Source of the DNA: Weissella coleopterorum
Lineage (GTDB): Bacteria; Bacillota; Bacilli; Lactobacillales; Lactobacillaceae
NCBI RefSeq assembly: GCF_011304355.1
Contig: NZ_CP049888.1
Span: 372,001 to 436,000, forward strand
Direction: 5' to 3'
DNA: 64,000 bases
The notes under the pieces: model-generated
Databases searched by the model: none
The model's input: the letters and a program-made list of their open reading frames with translations, nothing else
Told to the model about the DNA's origin: nothing
Shown here: in pieces, positions 51,173 through 61,929 of the stretch
How the letters are laid out: the number at the start of each line of letters is the position of its first letter
How positions within the stretch are numbered: position 1 is the stretch's first letter
Program-made: the position numbers and the translations under genes

Positions 51173-53035
51173 TTGAAAAAAGGTAAAAAATTCTTTTCAT
51201 CAATCTACTTTAAGAACGCAATTGTTTTCACCTTAACATTATTGGTGACGTTGGAAATTATTGGGGTCTTTTTTATTAAACAACTCGAACGCTCTAATTT
51301 AGTTACTTTTCGGCAACAAATTGGCTTACCAGCCTATGTCTCGGATCAATTAACGCAACAATTAACGGAGAATAGCTCGGCTGAAAATAATGCGGACGTG
51401 CATGCAACGTTATCCGGTATTAACAATGTCTTAATTTCAGATATTCAGGTTATTGATACTAAAGGAGTTGTGCGTGGAACGGTTGATATTAATAAGCAAG
51501 ATTTAGTTGGTCAAAAGACTACTGATGAAAATTTAAGAGATGCAGCCCTCAGTAAAAATTATGTAAAAAATAAAATTGAACAAGTTGATCATACACGGTA
51601 TCAAATTGTGGTGAAACCCTTAATTGATACCTCTGATGGTGAAAATAAAATTGTGGGAGCAGTGGAGGTCAAAGCAAACTTAGAGAGCGTCTACGATAGT
51701 TTGAAGCAGGTGGCTTTAATTTATGCTTCGGCTACGGTTGTAGCTTTGTTCTTAGGCGTGATCATGGCATTTATTATGTCACGGACCCTGACAAAACCCA
51801 TCATGGATATTAGTGAGCGAACGGTGCGAATTTCGAGTGGCGATTATTCGGGAGTACTGAGTGTCCGAGGGCATGATGAGATTAGTCAGTTGGCTCATAA
51901 TGTAAATTTACTTTCACGTCGAATTGAAGAAACTACTAGTTCACAAGAGTTAGAACGGCAAAGGCTTGATTCAGTCCTTGAACACATGACTGATGGGGTA
52001 ATTGCCACAGATCGAAGGGGTTCAATTAATTTAATAAACCCGGCGGCGTTACGTCTATTAGGGATTGATGATGAAAGTAAGGTCTTAGGGAAATATGTGT
52101 TGAAACTTTTAAGACTTGACGATCAGTATCAATTGCGTAATTTTTTTGGAAACGTTGATAATCTGTTATTGGATTTTGGTGACGAAGAACATGAATTAAC
52201 TTTGAAAGTTAATAGTGCCCAGATCCAACGTGAATCTGGCTTTATCTCTGGAATGGTAGTTGTGCTCCATGACGTGACGGAAGAACAACGAATTAATCAA
52301 GAACGGCGTCAGTTTGTATCAAACGTTTCGCATGAATTGCGAACGCCGTTAACCTCAGTTAAATCATATATTGATGCACTTCAAGAGGGAGCGATTGAGG
52401 ATCCAGAATTAACCAATCAGTTCCTAGAGGTGGTACAATCTGAGACCGGTCGAATGATTAATATGATAAATGACCTATTGGAACTTTCAAGAATGGATCG
52501 GGGGGTGCGTAATCTTGAATTAGAGTGGGTTAATTTAGGTGCGCTTTTTGAATATATTTTGAATCGTTTTGATATGATCATTGCTTCAAAACAGGCTGGT
52601 CAAAAGGACTATCGTATTATTCGAAAAATTGATCCAACACCGGTTTGGGTCGAAGTTGATCCATCTAAGTTTACCCAGGTGATTGATAATATTATGAATA
52701 ATGCCATTAAATATTCCCCTGATGGTGGTATTATTCTGACACGAATGGAATTAGTTGACCAAAAGGCAGTAATTAGTATTAAGGATCAAGGCTTGGGGAT
52801 TCCACAAAAAGACGTACAACATGTTTTTGATCGTTTTTTCCGAGTTGATAAGGCTCGTTCACGGGCTCAAGGTGGGACCGGTTTGGGGCTAGCGATTGCG
52901 AAAGAAATTGTCGAATCATTTGGTGGTAGAATTTGGGCTGAGTCAAAAGAGGGACAGGGATCTGAATTCAAAATTGCGTTACCATATAGTTTAGAAGCTG
53001 ATTTGGAAGATGATTGGAGTGACAATGAGGAATAG
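51173..53035 (+). CDS. walK: Sensor histidine kinase WalK (YycG/VicK)
   Basis: The 620-residue product has two membrane helices (about 13-35 and 182-204) bracketing an extracellular sensor domain, then HAMP (about 205-258), PAS (about 265-370), HisKA with His387 (S-N-V-S-H-E-L-R-T-P) and an ATPase domain (N-I-M-N-N-A-I-K-Y-S, D-Q-G-L-G-I-P, G-G-T-G-L-G-L-A). It is the architecture of WalK with a large external domain. The start is a TTG after GAGGAG. WalH overlaps its end by 11 bases. Confidence 0.96.
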   Translation: MKKGKKFFSSIYFKNAIVFTLTLLVTLEIIGVFFIKQLERSNLVTFRQQIGLPAYVSDQLTQQLTENSSAENNADVHATLSGINNVLISDIQVIDTKGVVRGTVDINKQDLVGQKTTDENLRDAALSKNYVKNKIEQVDHTRYQIVVKPLIDTSDGENKIVGAVEVKANLESVYDSLKQVALIYASATVVALFLGVIMAFIMSRTLTKPIMDISERTVRISSGDYSGVLSVRGHDEISQLAHNVNLLSRRIEETTSSQELERQRLDSVLEHMTDGVIATDRRGSINLINPAALRLLGIDDESKVLGKYVLKLLRLDDQYQLRNFFGNVDNLLLDFGDEEHELTLKVNSAQIQRESGFISGMVVVLHDVTEEQRINQERRQFVSNVSHELRTPLTSVKSYIDALQEGAIEDPELTNQFLEVVQSETGRMINMINDLLELSRMDRGVRNLELEWVNLGALFEYILNRFDMIIASKQAGQKDYRIIRKIDPTPVWVEVDPSKFTQVIDNIMNNAIKYSPDGGIILTRMELVDQKAVISIKDQGLGIPQKDVQHVFDRFFRVDKARSRAQGGTGLGLAIAKEIVESFGGRIWAESKEGQGSEFKIALPYSLEADLEDDWSDNEE

Positions 53036-54353
53036 TATTCGAAAATTATTATCATATATTCCTGAGCGGATTCGTCAAGATTGGCGCTCCATTGTTTTGA
53101 CCGTTTTGGTTTTGACTAGTTTAATCTTGACTGCTCTAGTAGTTCAACAGGTGGTAACGCAAAATCAAGGGACGAGTCAATCCAATAATGTGAGTCAAAA
53201 CAACTTAAATATAAATCAACAAATTAACTATAATGTTAACCAATTAGTAACGATTGATGCCGATGGGAAAGCAGAATTAGTAATGGAGAACCGGGCAGAT
53301 ATTAATCAGTTAACGCAACTGGTTAAAAAATGGCAAGTGGGGAAGCCTACGATTGAGAAATACAATCAACGGTCTTTTTCAGAAAAAATATATGCAAAAA
53401 ATACGATGCTATTAGGTTATGGTAATCCAGTTTCTAAGCAAGTGTTATGGGATACATTTGGAATGCAATTTCAAATTAAAGATACCAATGGAATTAGTTG
53501 GGTTCAAATCGCTCAAGATGACCATTTAAAGGGCATCAATTTTATTGACACTAAGCATCGGACCATCTATCATTTTCCACAGATTCAAAGGGACCAGGCT
53601 TTGCATCAAATCAAATTATCCAAGAAACGAATTCCGATTCAATTAGGTTATCAGCACAATAATATCGAAATCACACGGTTAGCTCCAACAAAATTATCTC
53701 AGCGTTCGTACGTGGTTGCCCATGAGGCAGCGGATGATATCGTTGAACGATTATTTGATGGGAATAATCAAAATCAGCATGCACAGTCCAATCAGCAGAT
53801 GATTTATACGGATGGACATCAACGGCGATTGGTAAAAAAAGATGTGCAAAAAAAATATGTTTATGATTATTATCCAAGTCTTTTAAAATTAAATAATTTT
53901 AATCAGCGTATTGATTATGCGACGAAGCTAATCCATGGTGTTTATGCGGGAGATGATAATCTTGAATATTTGCAAATTAAGGGTGAAGGACACGAATTAT
54001 ATTTTCAACCCTATGTCGATAATTTACCGGTATTTAATTCACAGGGCTTAGGGGCAGTGACGTTTAAACAATATTCGAAGCAACATATTAAATTAACGTT
54101 TTCGTCAGATTCTTTGAAGGTGCCCTTGCCGATTGAAGATAATCAGAAAGTTGTCTTACCGGCTTGGACTACAGTGTTGCAAAAATTAAAAAAAGCGGGC
54201 CTTGCATCCGCTGATATTACTAATTGGACCATTGGTTACCAGTGGATTGTTCAAGATAATGATTTAGCATTATTAAAACCAGCATGGTTTATTCAGATTA
54301 AAAACGGGAAATGGATCACGGTTGATAAATATTTAGAAGGCGGGGCCACGTGA
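53025..54353 (+). CDS. walH: WalRK regulatory protein WalH (YycH)
   Basis: The 442-residue product has one N-terminal membrane helix (about residues 23-45) and a large external part, as in YycH, which with YycI modulates WalK at the membrane. Sequence similarity by eye is weak, as usual in this fast-changing family, and position between walK and yycI is the main evidence. The ATG at 53025 follows TTGGAG inside the end of walK. Confidence 0.88.
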   Translation: MRNSIRKLLSYIPERIRQDWRSIVLTVLVLTSLILTALVVQQVVTQNQGTSQSNNVSQNNLNINQQINYNVNQLVTIDADGKAELVMENRADINQLTQLVKKWQVGKPTIEKYNQRSFSEKIYAKNTMLLGYGNPVSKQVLWDTFGMQFQIKDTNGISWVQIAQDDHLKGINFIDTKHRTIYHFPQIQRDQALHQIKLSKKRIPIQLGYQHNNIEITRLAPTKLSQRSYVVAHEAADDIVERLFDGNNQNQHAQSNQQMIYTDGHQRRLVKKDVQKKYVYDYYPSLLKLNNFNQRIDYATKLIHGVYAGDDNLEYLQIKGEGHELYFQPYVDNLPVFNSQGLGAVTFKQYSKQHIKLTFSSDSLKVPLPIEDNQKVVLPAWTTVLQKLKKAGLASADITNWTIGYQWIVQDNDLALLKPAWFIQIKNGKWITVDKYLEGGAT

Positions 54354-55174
54354 TGGACTTAAAAAAGATTTTGACGATTTTTATCTATCTTTTTTTGGGC
54401 ATTAATGTATTTTTATTACTGCAATTAACGGACGGTAAGCGCAATAATCAAGCACAAATCACACCCAAGACGCTGGTAACAAATATGCGAGATGACAATA
54501 TTGAATTTGATAATTTGCAAACTGACCAGCTAACCGGTGATTATTTAGGTGGAAATATTAATTTACAGAGTTGGGCTACTAATAGGGTCGATCAGTTAAA
54601 ACAGGTGGATGTGACGTTTAACGATTCTAAAAATCAGCTCAAAGCACGCTTGAAGCAACCAGTGAGCTTAGCTAAGCAGCCAAAACAACGGCAGAGCCAG
54701 TTACAAAAACTAGTGAGTGATTCAAAATATGTTTTAAAAGGAAAACAGTACATTTATGACCAAAAATTAACTGAACAAGCCAATTTAGGTGGGACAGCAA
54801 CAACGTATGTAGTTTATCAGCAAAAATTAACTAATGATCAGAGTGTTGGAGCAGATGGAAAATTAATTCTAGCAATAAATCATGCGGGGGACTTAGTTAG
54901 TTATATCCAGACGTATGTGAATCAAGTTCAAAAATTGCGAGATCCCGCGGCGTTGATTTCAGAACAAATGGCTGTGGCCACGTTGTATCAATATAACGAG
55001 ATTCCAAATAATACTAAAATTTTGTGGACAAAATTAGGTTATAGTTCTTTGATGCACGTTAGTGATAATGTAGTGTTAGTTCCGACTTGGTTGGTGCAAA
55101 TTAAAAATGGAAAAGACTATAATTTATTAAGAGTGAACGCCTTGGATGGGAAATTAATGGATCAAGGTCGATGA
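54353..55174 (+). CDS. walI: WalRK regulatory protein WalI (YycI)
   Basis: The 273-residue product has an N-terminal membrane helix (about residues 5-23: I-F-I-Y-L-F-L-G-I-N-V-F-L-L-L) and an external YycI domain ending in a W-x-V-Q-I-K-N-G-K segment like the one closing WalH. It is expected to form a complex with WalH and WalK. The ATG at 54353 overlaps the walH stop (TGATG); a GTG at 54350 is an alternative. Confidence 0.88.
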   Translation: MDLKKILTIFIYLFLGINVFLLLQLTDGKRNNQAQITPKTLVTNMRDDNIEFDNLQTDQLTGDYLGGNINLQSWATNRVDQLKQVDVTFNDSKNQLKARLKQPVSLAKQPKQRQSQLQKLVSDSKYVLKGKQYIYDQKLTEQANLGGTATTYVVYQQKLTNDQSVGADGKLILAINHAGDLVSYIQTYVNQVQKLRDPAALISEQMAVATLYQYNEIPNNTKILWTKLGYSSLMHVSDNVVLVPTWLVQIKNGKDYNLLRVNALDGKLMDQGR

Positions 55175-55198
55175 TGAAGAGAAGAAGGTTGGTTTAAG

Positions 55199-55999
55199 AT
55201 GGCAGATGATTTTAAGGTCTCAATGTTAGCTTCAGGTAGTGCAGGTAATGTGACCTATATCGAAACGCCTCAACATAAGGTTTTAGTTGATGCAGGCTTA
55301 AGTGGTAAGAAAATTGATGAATTGATGAAATCAATTGGAAAGTCATTACAGGACGTTGATAAATTATTTATCACGCATGAACATACCGATCATTTAAAAG
55401 GTGTTGGGGTTTTAGCCCGAAAGTATGGTATGGATTTATATGCTAATGATAAAACTTGGGCGGCGATTGATGGCAAAATTGGTAAAGTAGATACGGCACA
55501 AAAGCACGTTTTTCAACGAGATAGTACTCAATTATTTGGAGATTTGGATGTTGAAAGCTATGCGGTTTCACATGATGCCGCGGATCCACAATTTTATGCT
55601 TTTCATCATGATAATAAGACGTTTGCTATGTTAACAGATACGGGCTATGTGAATGCTAAAATAGCTAGTGTTTTCAAGAATGCAGATGCCATTTTAATGG
55701 AAGCCAATCACGATATTGAAATGTTGCGATATGGTTCTTATGCATGGAGCTTGAAGCAACGGATTTTAGGTGACGAAGGCCATTTATCAAATGTGGATGG
55801 GGCTGAGAATTTAAGCAAAATGATTGGTCGTAACACTAAGCAAATTTATCTCGGTCATTTGAGTCAAGAGAACAATCAAGTACCACTCGCGCATTTAACA
55901 GTGGAACAAATCTTGCAAGAACATGATTTTGATGTCACAAATGATTTTAAATTATTGGATACCAGCCCAGACTGGGCCACTCCATTAACTGAAATTTAA
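55199..55999 (+). CDS. walJ: Metallo-beta-lactamase fold protein WalJ (YycJ)
   Basis: The 266-residue product has the metal-binding motif T-H-E-H-T-D-H (about residues 60-66), a further Asp in L-T-D-T-G-Y and a His near L-G-H-L-S. YycJ is a cytosolic 5'-exonuclease-like protein linked to DNA repair and cell-wall homeostasis. AGAAGG precedes the ATG. It follows walI by 24 bases, the standard wal operon order. Confidence 0.94.
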   Translation: MADDFKVSMLASGSAGNVTYIETPQHKVLVDAGLSGKKIDELMKSIGKSLQDVDKLFITHEHTDHLKGVGVLARKYGMDLYANDKTWAAIDGKIGKVDTAQKHVFQRDSTQLFGDLDVESYAVSHDAADPQFYAFHHDNKTFAMLTDTGYVNAKIASVFKNADAILMEANHDIEMLRYGSYAWSLKQRILGDEGHLSNVDGAENLSKMIGRNTKQIYLGHLSQENNQVPLAHLTVEQILQEHDFDVTNDFKLLDTSPDWATPLTEI

Positions 56000-56073
56000 A
56001 ATTTACATTTAAGCAGTCATTAAGTTAATTCAATTAAAATATGAAATAAAAAGACATTAATGAGGTAGAGAGG

Positions 56074-57285
56074 ATGAAATTTAATCGGAAACAAACCAAA
56101 TATTTTTCAGTACCTTGGTTGATTGTTGTTTTAGCACTCATTGCCGGATTAGGTGGTGGGGTCGTAGGTGCGTTGCTTGTACAAAAATTTTCAAATGAGA
56201 TTCCCGCGGCAATTGGAGGGACTAGTAAGTCTGTCAAGGTAAACGACACGAAAGTGAAGGGTACTAGCGCGGCAACCAAGGCCTTCCAACAAACTGCTCC
56301 GGCGGTCGTTTCGGTTATTAATTTGCAACAGCAACAATCATCGGGGTGGAGTTTATTTGAAACCACAAGCCAAAGTGATGATTTAAAAAAGGCTTCTGAA
56401 GGTTCAGGAGTTATTTATAAATCATCCGGTCAATCAGCGTTTATCGTTACTAATAATCATGTGGTCGCTGGTTCAAAAGCCTTACAAGTACTGCTAAGTG
56501 ATGGGACGAAATTGAACGCTACTCTTGTTGGAACGGACAAAGTATCGGACTTGGCGGTGCTAAAAGTGAAGAACGACAAAATTAAGCAAGTGGCTGAGTT
56601 TGCTAATTCGAATGAAATTCAAACTGGTGAATCAGTTTTAGCGATTGGTTCGCCCTTAGGATCTGATTATGCAACATCGGTGACAGAAGGGATTATTTCG
56701 GCAACTAAGCGAGAAGTTGAATCTGCTGATGACGATGGAAATTCATTAGGTAAAGCTACCGTCATTCAGACCGATGCAGCTATTAATCCAGGTAATTCTG
56801 GTGGAGCGCTGATTAATTTAAGTGGGCAAGTAATTGGAATTAATTCAATGAAATTAACCAATTCAAGCAGTGGAACCAGTGTCGAAGGAATGGGCTTCTC
56901 AATTCCGTCAAATACCGTCGTTAATATCATTAATCAATTGGAAAAAGATGGAAAAGTCGTTCGACCAGCTTTGGGCATTAAGATGATTGATCTGTCTAGA
57001 ATTTCAATTGCCGACCAAGAAGATGTTTTGAAATTGTCTAATGAGCATCGAAATGGCGTGGTAATTACGAATGTAACCGGTGGTACACCGGCTGAACGCG
57101 CAGGTTTAAAAAAATATGATGTGATTACTAAAGCGGATGGGGAAGAATTGAGTGACACTGGTGATTTACGTGGTATTTTGAACGCTCATAAAGTCGGCGA
57201 TACGATCAATCTAACTTATTTCCGTGAAGGACATGAAAATACGACGGAAATTAAGTTAACGGCAAAAGCGGCCGATAATAGTTAA
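56074..57285 (+). CDS. htrA: HtrA/DegP-type serine protease
   Basis: The 403-residue membrane-anchored quality-control protease has one N-terminal helix (about residues 13-37), a trypsin-like domain with His129 (T-N-N-H-V-V), Asp159 (S-D-L-A-V) and Ser242 (G-N-S-G-G-A), and a C-terminal PDZ domain (about 305-395). It degrades misfolded exported proteins on the cell surface. It follows walJ, as in many Lactobacillales. rlmH, which usually comes next, is absent. Confidence 0.96.
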   Translation: MKFNRKQTKYFSVPWLIVVLALIAGLGGGVVGALLVQKFSNEIPAAIGGTSKSVKVNDTKVKGTSAATKAFQQTAPAVVSVINLQQQQSSGWSLFETTSQSDDLKKASEGSGVIYKSSGQSAFIVTNNHVVAGSKALQVLLSDGTKLNATLVGTDKVSDLAVLKVKNDKIKQVAEFANSNEIQTGESVLAIGSPLGSDYATSVTEGIISATKREVESADDDGNSLGKATVIQTDAAINPGNSGGALINLSGQVIGINSMKLTNSSSGTSVEGMGFSIPSNTVVNIINQLEKDGKVVRPALGIKMIDLSRISIADQEDVLKLSNEHRNGVVITNVTGGTPAERAGLKKYDVITKADGEELSDTGDLRGILNAHKVGDTINLTYFREGHENTTEIKLTAKAADNS

Positions 57286-57304
57286 ATAATGGATTTTTAA
57301 GGCC

Positions 57305-57336
57305 GGTATCCAGATTGACGCGAAGCGGTCTATACC
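57305..57336 (+). repeat. Compact nested hairpin after htrA
   Basis: GGTAT/ATACC, AGA/TCT and CGC-GAA-GCG stack in one imperfect stem with two internal loops. No T run follows directly (the nearest begins at 57363), so it may be an mRNA 3' end element. Confidence 0.5.
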
Positions 57337-57385
57337 TGAAATGTAAGCGCATTAATTAAAAGTTTTTTTTTAGTTAAAATTGGTG

Positions 57386-57396
57386 TACAATATAAT
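57386..57396 (+). promoter_or_regulatory. -10 region of the candidate small RNA
   Basis: Overlapping TACAAT (57386-57391) and TATAAT (57391-57396) lie in AT-rich DNA after htrA. The best -35 is poor. Confidence 0.45.
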
Positions 57397-57397
57397 T

Positions 57398-57552
57398 GTC
57401 CATTAGAAATAATGGATTTCATTACTCCCCAAAGTACATGAAAAATTAGAATCGGTTTTCTGAATTAGATTCTTTTTAAAATTATGGTTATCTTTGATAG
57501 CTATAACAAAAACACGGTCGCGTCCCCCCTCTTGCGATCGTGTTTTTTGTTA
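57398..57552 (+). ncRNA. Candidate small RNA with C-rich loops
   Basis: About 155 bases between htrA and the convergent DUF1934 gene carry no open frame but several hairpins: CCATTA-GAAA-TAATGG (57400-57415), AGAATC/GATTCT (57448-57473), and a terminator stem (57505-57551). CTCCCC is unpaired at 57425-57430, and the terminator loop (57522-57533) holds six C in a row. Pyrimidine-rich loops that pair with Shine-Dalgarno sequences are typical of Gram-positive trans-acting small RNAs such as RsaE and the streptococcal csRNAs. Homology to either is not claimed. Confidence 0.5.
57505..57551. terminator. Bidirectional terminator between the candidate RNA and the DUF1934 gene
   Basis: A long stem (AACAAAAACACGGTCGC with GCGATCGTGTTTTTTGTT) has A and T tracts at both ends and a 12-base loop of mostly C and T. 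It also serves the minus-strand gene that ends at 57550. Confidence 0.85.
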
Positions 57553-57951
57553 TTTAAAATTTAAGTCAAACGTATACTGTCCGACTAGGTCGTCCCCTTG
57601 ATATAAAGTGTATCTGGCCCAGATTATGCCCTGGTCTAAATGAATGATAGTTTGATCAGTCTGAACAGTCATATTAATAACACCTAAAGGGGTGTGATAA
57701 TGAGTGACGGTTGGAATAGTTGGATTAAGCGTTAGTTGTAATTTGCTTTGTCCGTTACGGGTAATCATTAAAGTGTGATCTGGATTGATTTTAACCGTAA
57801 CCGGCGTTTTGACAGGCGCCGTTTCGGTAAAACGTAAATAAGTATGGTCATTGATAACAGATAAAGTTCCTGGCTCATCAAAGGTGAAAACTTCAGTAGT
57901 ATCAGCTTGTTGAATAGTGTTAGTGAGCATGATTGTAATTTTTTGCAGCAT
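57550..57951 (-). CDS. DUF1934 family beta-barrel protein
   Basis: The 133-residue product resembles B. subtilis YwiB: it is all beta, with V-T-V-K-I-N-P near residue 52, a Y-H-T-P-L-G segment (YwiB has a T-x-Y-x-S-P-F-G equivalent) and a C-terminal Y-x-L-Y-x-x-x-x-x-x-G-x-Y pattern. Its function is unknown. I chose the ATG at 57951 because AGAGGA lies six bases upstream; the longer frame from 57990 has a poor site. It is divergent from the HD-domain gene. Confidence 0.75.
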   Translation of the reverse strand: MLQKITIMLTNTIQQADTTEVFTFDEPGTLSVINDHTYLRFTETAPVKTPVTVKINPDHTLMITRNGQSKLQLTLNPTIPTVTHYHTPLGVINMTVQTDQTIIHLDQGIIWARYTLYQGDDLVGQYTFDLNFK

Positions 57952-58060
57952 GTTAATTCCTCTGGCGACTGGCCCTTGATAATTGATCATCTTTTATTTA
58001 GGTATTATACAGATAATTTACGTTATAATTAAGACAATATACGAAAAGGATGTGAAGAAA

Positions 58061-59413
58061 GTGCGAGAAAAAGTTTTTCGGGATCCAGTGCATAATTTTA
58101 TTCACGTTAATGATCCTTTAATTTTGGAATTGATAGATACCAGAGAGTTTCAAAGGTTACGTCGAATTAAACAATTAGGAGTTGCCAATACAGTTTTTCA
58201 CACGGCCGAACATTCTCGGTTTAGTCACTCGTTAGGCGTCTATGAGGTTGCTCGGCAGATTGCCAATCATTTAGAACGCTTTCCAAGCCAAAAACTTGGT
58301 GATGGTGGCTGGAAAGTAGCCGAACGACAGGTTTTGTTAGCGGCAGCATTATTGCATGACTTGGGACATGGACCCTATTCACATACTTTTGAAAGTATTT
58401 TTAAAACCGATCATGAAAAATTTACTCAAGATATTATTTTAAGTAAAAATACAGAAGTTCATCAGGTTTTGGCAAAATTTGATGAACAATTGCCAGAAAA
58501 AGTGGCGAGTGTGATTGCAAAAACATATCCCAATAAACAAGTCGTTGCATTAATTTCTTCGCAGATTGATGCTGATCGCATGGATTATTTATTGCGAGAT
58601 GCCTATTATTCAGGTGCCACCTATGGCACATTTGATTTAGCACGCATAATTCATTTAATGCGCCCGGTTGAAGATGGAATTGCGTTTGAGCAGAAGGGCA
58701 TGGCAACGGTGGAAGATTATATTGTCTCGCGCTATCAAATGTATGAACAAGTGTATTTTCATCCAGTTGCCCGAGGAATTGAGGTTATTTTGACGCACTT
58801 ATTAAAGCGCTCGATAGAATTATTCCAAGAACAAAAACAACAACACTTGAAAATTGAACACTTTGTTACACCGGATTTAAAACCACTGTTTGAATACAAT
58901 GTATCTATTGAACAATATTTGGATTTAGATGATGCTTCAATTTTAGAAAATATTAATTTATGGCGACATTCAAGTGATAAAGTATTAGCTGAATTATCGA
59001 TGCGTTTCTTAGATCGTAAGCCACTTAAATCAATTGAAATTAGGCCTGAGACGCGGCAATATTTAGCTAAATTACGTCCCTTAATTGAGGATGCTGGATT
59101 TAATATCAAGTATTATACGGCAGAAAATGATAGCTTTGACACTGCTTATGATCTTTATCACCCGACAGCGAAGCATGCAAAAACTCAAATTGAAATGTTA
59201 CAACCTGATGGGTCTTTGGCTGAGCTGTCGACTCAGAGTCCCTTAGTTCAAGCCTTGACCGGTCGCAGTTATGGTAATGCTCGCTACTTTTTCCCAGCTG
59301 AGATGTTAATGGAGCAAACGACGGGTGATTTAATGGCACCTGTTTATCAAGAATTTCAACGATATGTTCATAATGGGGCTTTGACTGAAATTGAGAATGA
59401 AATTTTAGATTAG
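58061..59413 (+). CDS. HD-domain phosphohydrolase (YwfO/SAMHD1-like)
   Basis: The 450-residue product has the HD metal site: His56 (F-S-H-S-L-G), His99-Asp100 (L-L-H-D-L-G-H-G) and a later Asp in S-S-Q-I-D-A-D-R-M-D-Y. This family hydrolyses deoxynucleoside triphosphates, as in enterococcal and bacillary relatives. The start GTG at 58061 follows AAAGGATG; longer upstream frames run into the promoter (TATAAT at 58024-58029). Adjacent to rpoE and pyrG, consistent with nucleotide metabolism. Confidence 0.9.
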   Translation: MREKVFRDPVHNFIHVNDPLILELIDTREFQRLRRIKQLGVANTVFHTAEHSRFSHSLGVYEVARQIANHLERFPSQKLGDGGWKVAERQVLLAAALLHDLGHGPYSHTFESIFKTDHEKFTQDIILSKNTEVHQVLAKFDEQLPEKVASVIAKTYPNKQVVALISSQIDADRMDYLLRDAYYSGATYGTFDLARIIHLMRPVEDGIAFEQKGMATVEDYIVSRYQMYEQVYFHPVARGIEVILTHLLKRSIELFQEQKQQHLKIEHFVTPDLKPLFEYNVSIEQYLDLDDASILENINLWRHSSDKVLAELSMRFLDRKPLKSIEIRPETRQYLAKLRPLIEDAGFNIKYYTAENDSFDTAYDLYHPTAKHAKTQIEMLQPDGSLAELSTQSPLVQALTGRSYGNARYFFPAEMLMEQTTGDLMAPVYQEFQRYVHNGALTEIENEILD

Positions 59414-59416
59414 TCA

Positions 59417-59445
59417 TTGAATAATTTAAGAAAATAAAGTAATAT
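59417..59445 (+). promoter_or_regulatory. Promoter of rpoE
   Basis: TTGAAT (59417-59422), a 17-base spacer and TAATAT (59440-59445) lie about 35 bases before the rpoE start. Confidence 0.55.
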
Positions 59446-59481
59446 TAATTGTTAGTAAACCCTTGAAAGGATGTGCGTGAT

Positions 59482-60075
59482 TTGGCATTATCAAAATTTG
59501 ACAATCAGAAAAAATCAGAGCTTTCGATGATTGAAGTGGCACGTGAAATATTACATGAGCGTCATGAGACTGTTGATTTCTATGATTTATTGAAACAAGT
59601 ATCAGAATTTATTGGGCAGAGTGCCGATGAACTCGCAATTCGAACACCTCAGTTTTATACAGATTTAAATATTGATGGATCTTTTATTTCTTTGGGTGAT
59701 AATATGTGGGGACTTCGTTCATGGTATCCTTTTGATTCAATTAACGAAGAAATTCATTTGGATCTTGAAGAAGAAGCCGCAACGAAGAAGAAAAAGAAGG
59801 CTACCAAAAAAGCCGCCGCGTTGCTTGATACTGATGATGACGACGTTGTTGGTTGGGATGATGATCCTGAAGAAGATGACTTTGAAGAAGAGCCAACTCC
59901 AGCTGATGAAACTGAATCAACGGATGATGAAGTTGAAGTCGAAGCAGACGAAGATGAAGACGATGATGTTGCTGAAAAGGACGAATTTGAAGTTTCAAAT
60001 GGAATCGGTGATGATATTGCTGGCATTGGGAAAGATGTTGACGACGACTATGGTTCAGGCGATATTGAAAAGTAA
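59482..60075 (+). CDS. rpoE: RNA polymerase delta subunit
   Basis: The 197-residue product has the folded N-terminal domain (K-S-E-L-S-M-I-E-V-A-R-E-I-L near residue 12) and a long, disordered, very acidic C-terminal tail (about residues 115-197, mostly D and E). Delta increases transcript release and polymerase recycling in Firmicutes. I prefer the TTG at 59482, 11 bases after AAAGG; the GTG at 59473 is too close to it. A basic K-rich patch (near residues 97-105) separates the two halves. Confidence 0.93.
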   Translation: MALSKFDNQKKSELSMIEVAREILHERHETVDFYDLLKQVSEFIGQSADELAIRTPQFYTDLNIDGSFISLGDNMWGLRSWYPFDSINEEIHLDLEEEAATKKKKKATKKAAALLDTDDDDVVGWDDDPEEDDFEEEPTPADETESTDDEVEVEADEDEDDDVAEKDEFEVSNGIGDDIAGIGKDVDDDYGSGDIEK

Positions 60076-60084
60076 TATTAGTTT

Positions 60085-60113
60085 TTGACTTTTACGTAAT
60101 TATTGCGTATAAT
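60085..60113 (+). promoter_or_regulatory. Promoter of pyrG
   Basis: TTGACT (60085-60090), a 17-base spacer and a perfect TATAAT (60108-60113). The start site is expected at the GGGCTC beginning at 60122. Confidence 0.85.
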
Positions 60114-60121
60114 AAAGTCCC

Positions 60122-60195
60122 GGGCTCTTGTTTGTTTACAAGGACGGTTAAATTAACTATCAGACTCCCACTGCTAACTTAGCAATGGGAGTTTT
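60122..60195 (+). terminator. pyrG CTP-sensing attenuator
   Basis: The predicted transcript begins GGGCTC and ends in a terminator (ACTCCCA/TGGGAGT with inner TGCT/AGCA, 60163-60193) followed by a T-rich tail. In B. subtilis and Lactococcus, low CTP makes polymerase stutter at GGGC and add extra G, which pair with the C/T-rich arm of the terminator and let pyrG be transcribed. All parts of that mechanism are visible here. Confidence 0.85.
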
Positions 60196-60256
60196 ATTTT
60201 ATTTTAACGAGTAAAATCCCCAACACACGAATTAAGAACGTAACAATTAGGGTTAA

Positions 60257-61870
<1,614 letters not shown>

Positions 61871-61884
61871 TTCGATCAATTTTT

Positions 61885-61929
61885 AAAGCAAGAAGCGTTG
61901 TGATTTAAAACATCGCCTCTTGCTTTTTT
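61885..61929 (+). terminator. Intrinsic terminator after pyrG
   Basis: AAGCAAGAAGCG and CGCCTCTTGCTT pair with minor mismatches around GTTGTGATTTAAAACAT, followed by a T run. Confidence 0.82.

Noticed and set aside
59754..60026. Serine-rich minus-strand frame opposite rpoE
   Set aside because: It is the complement of the GAT/GAA-rich acidic tail; a low-complexity artefact.
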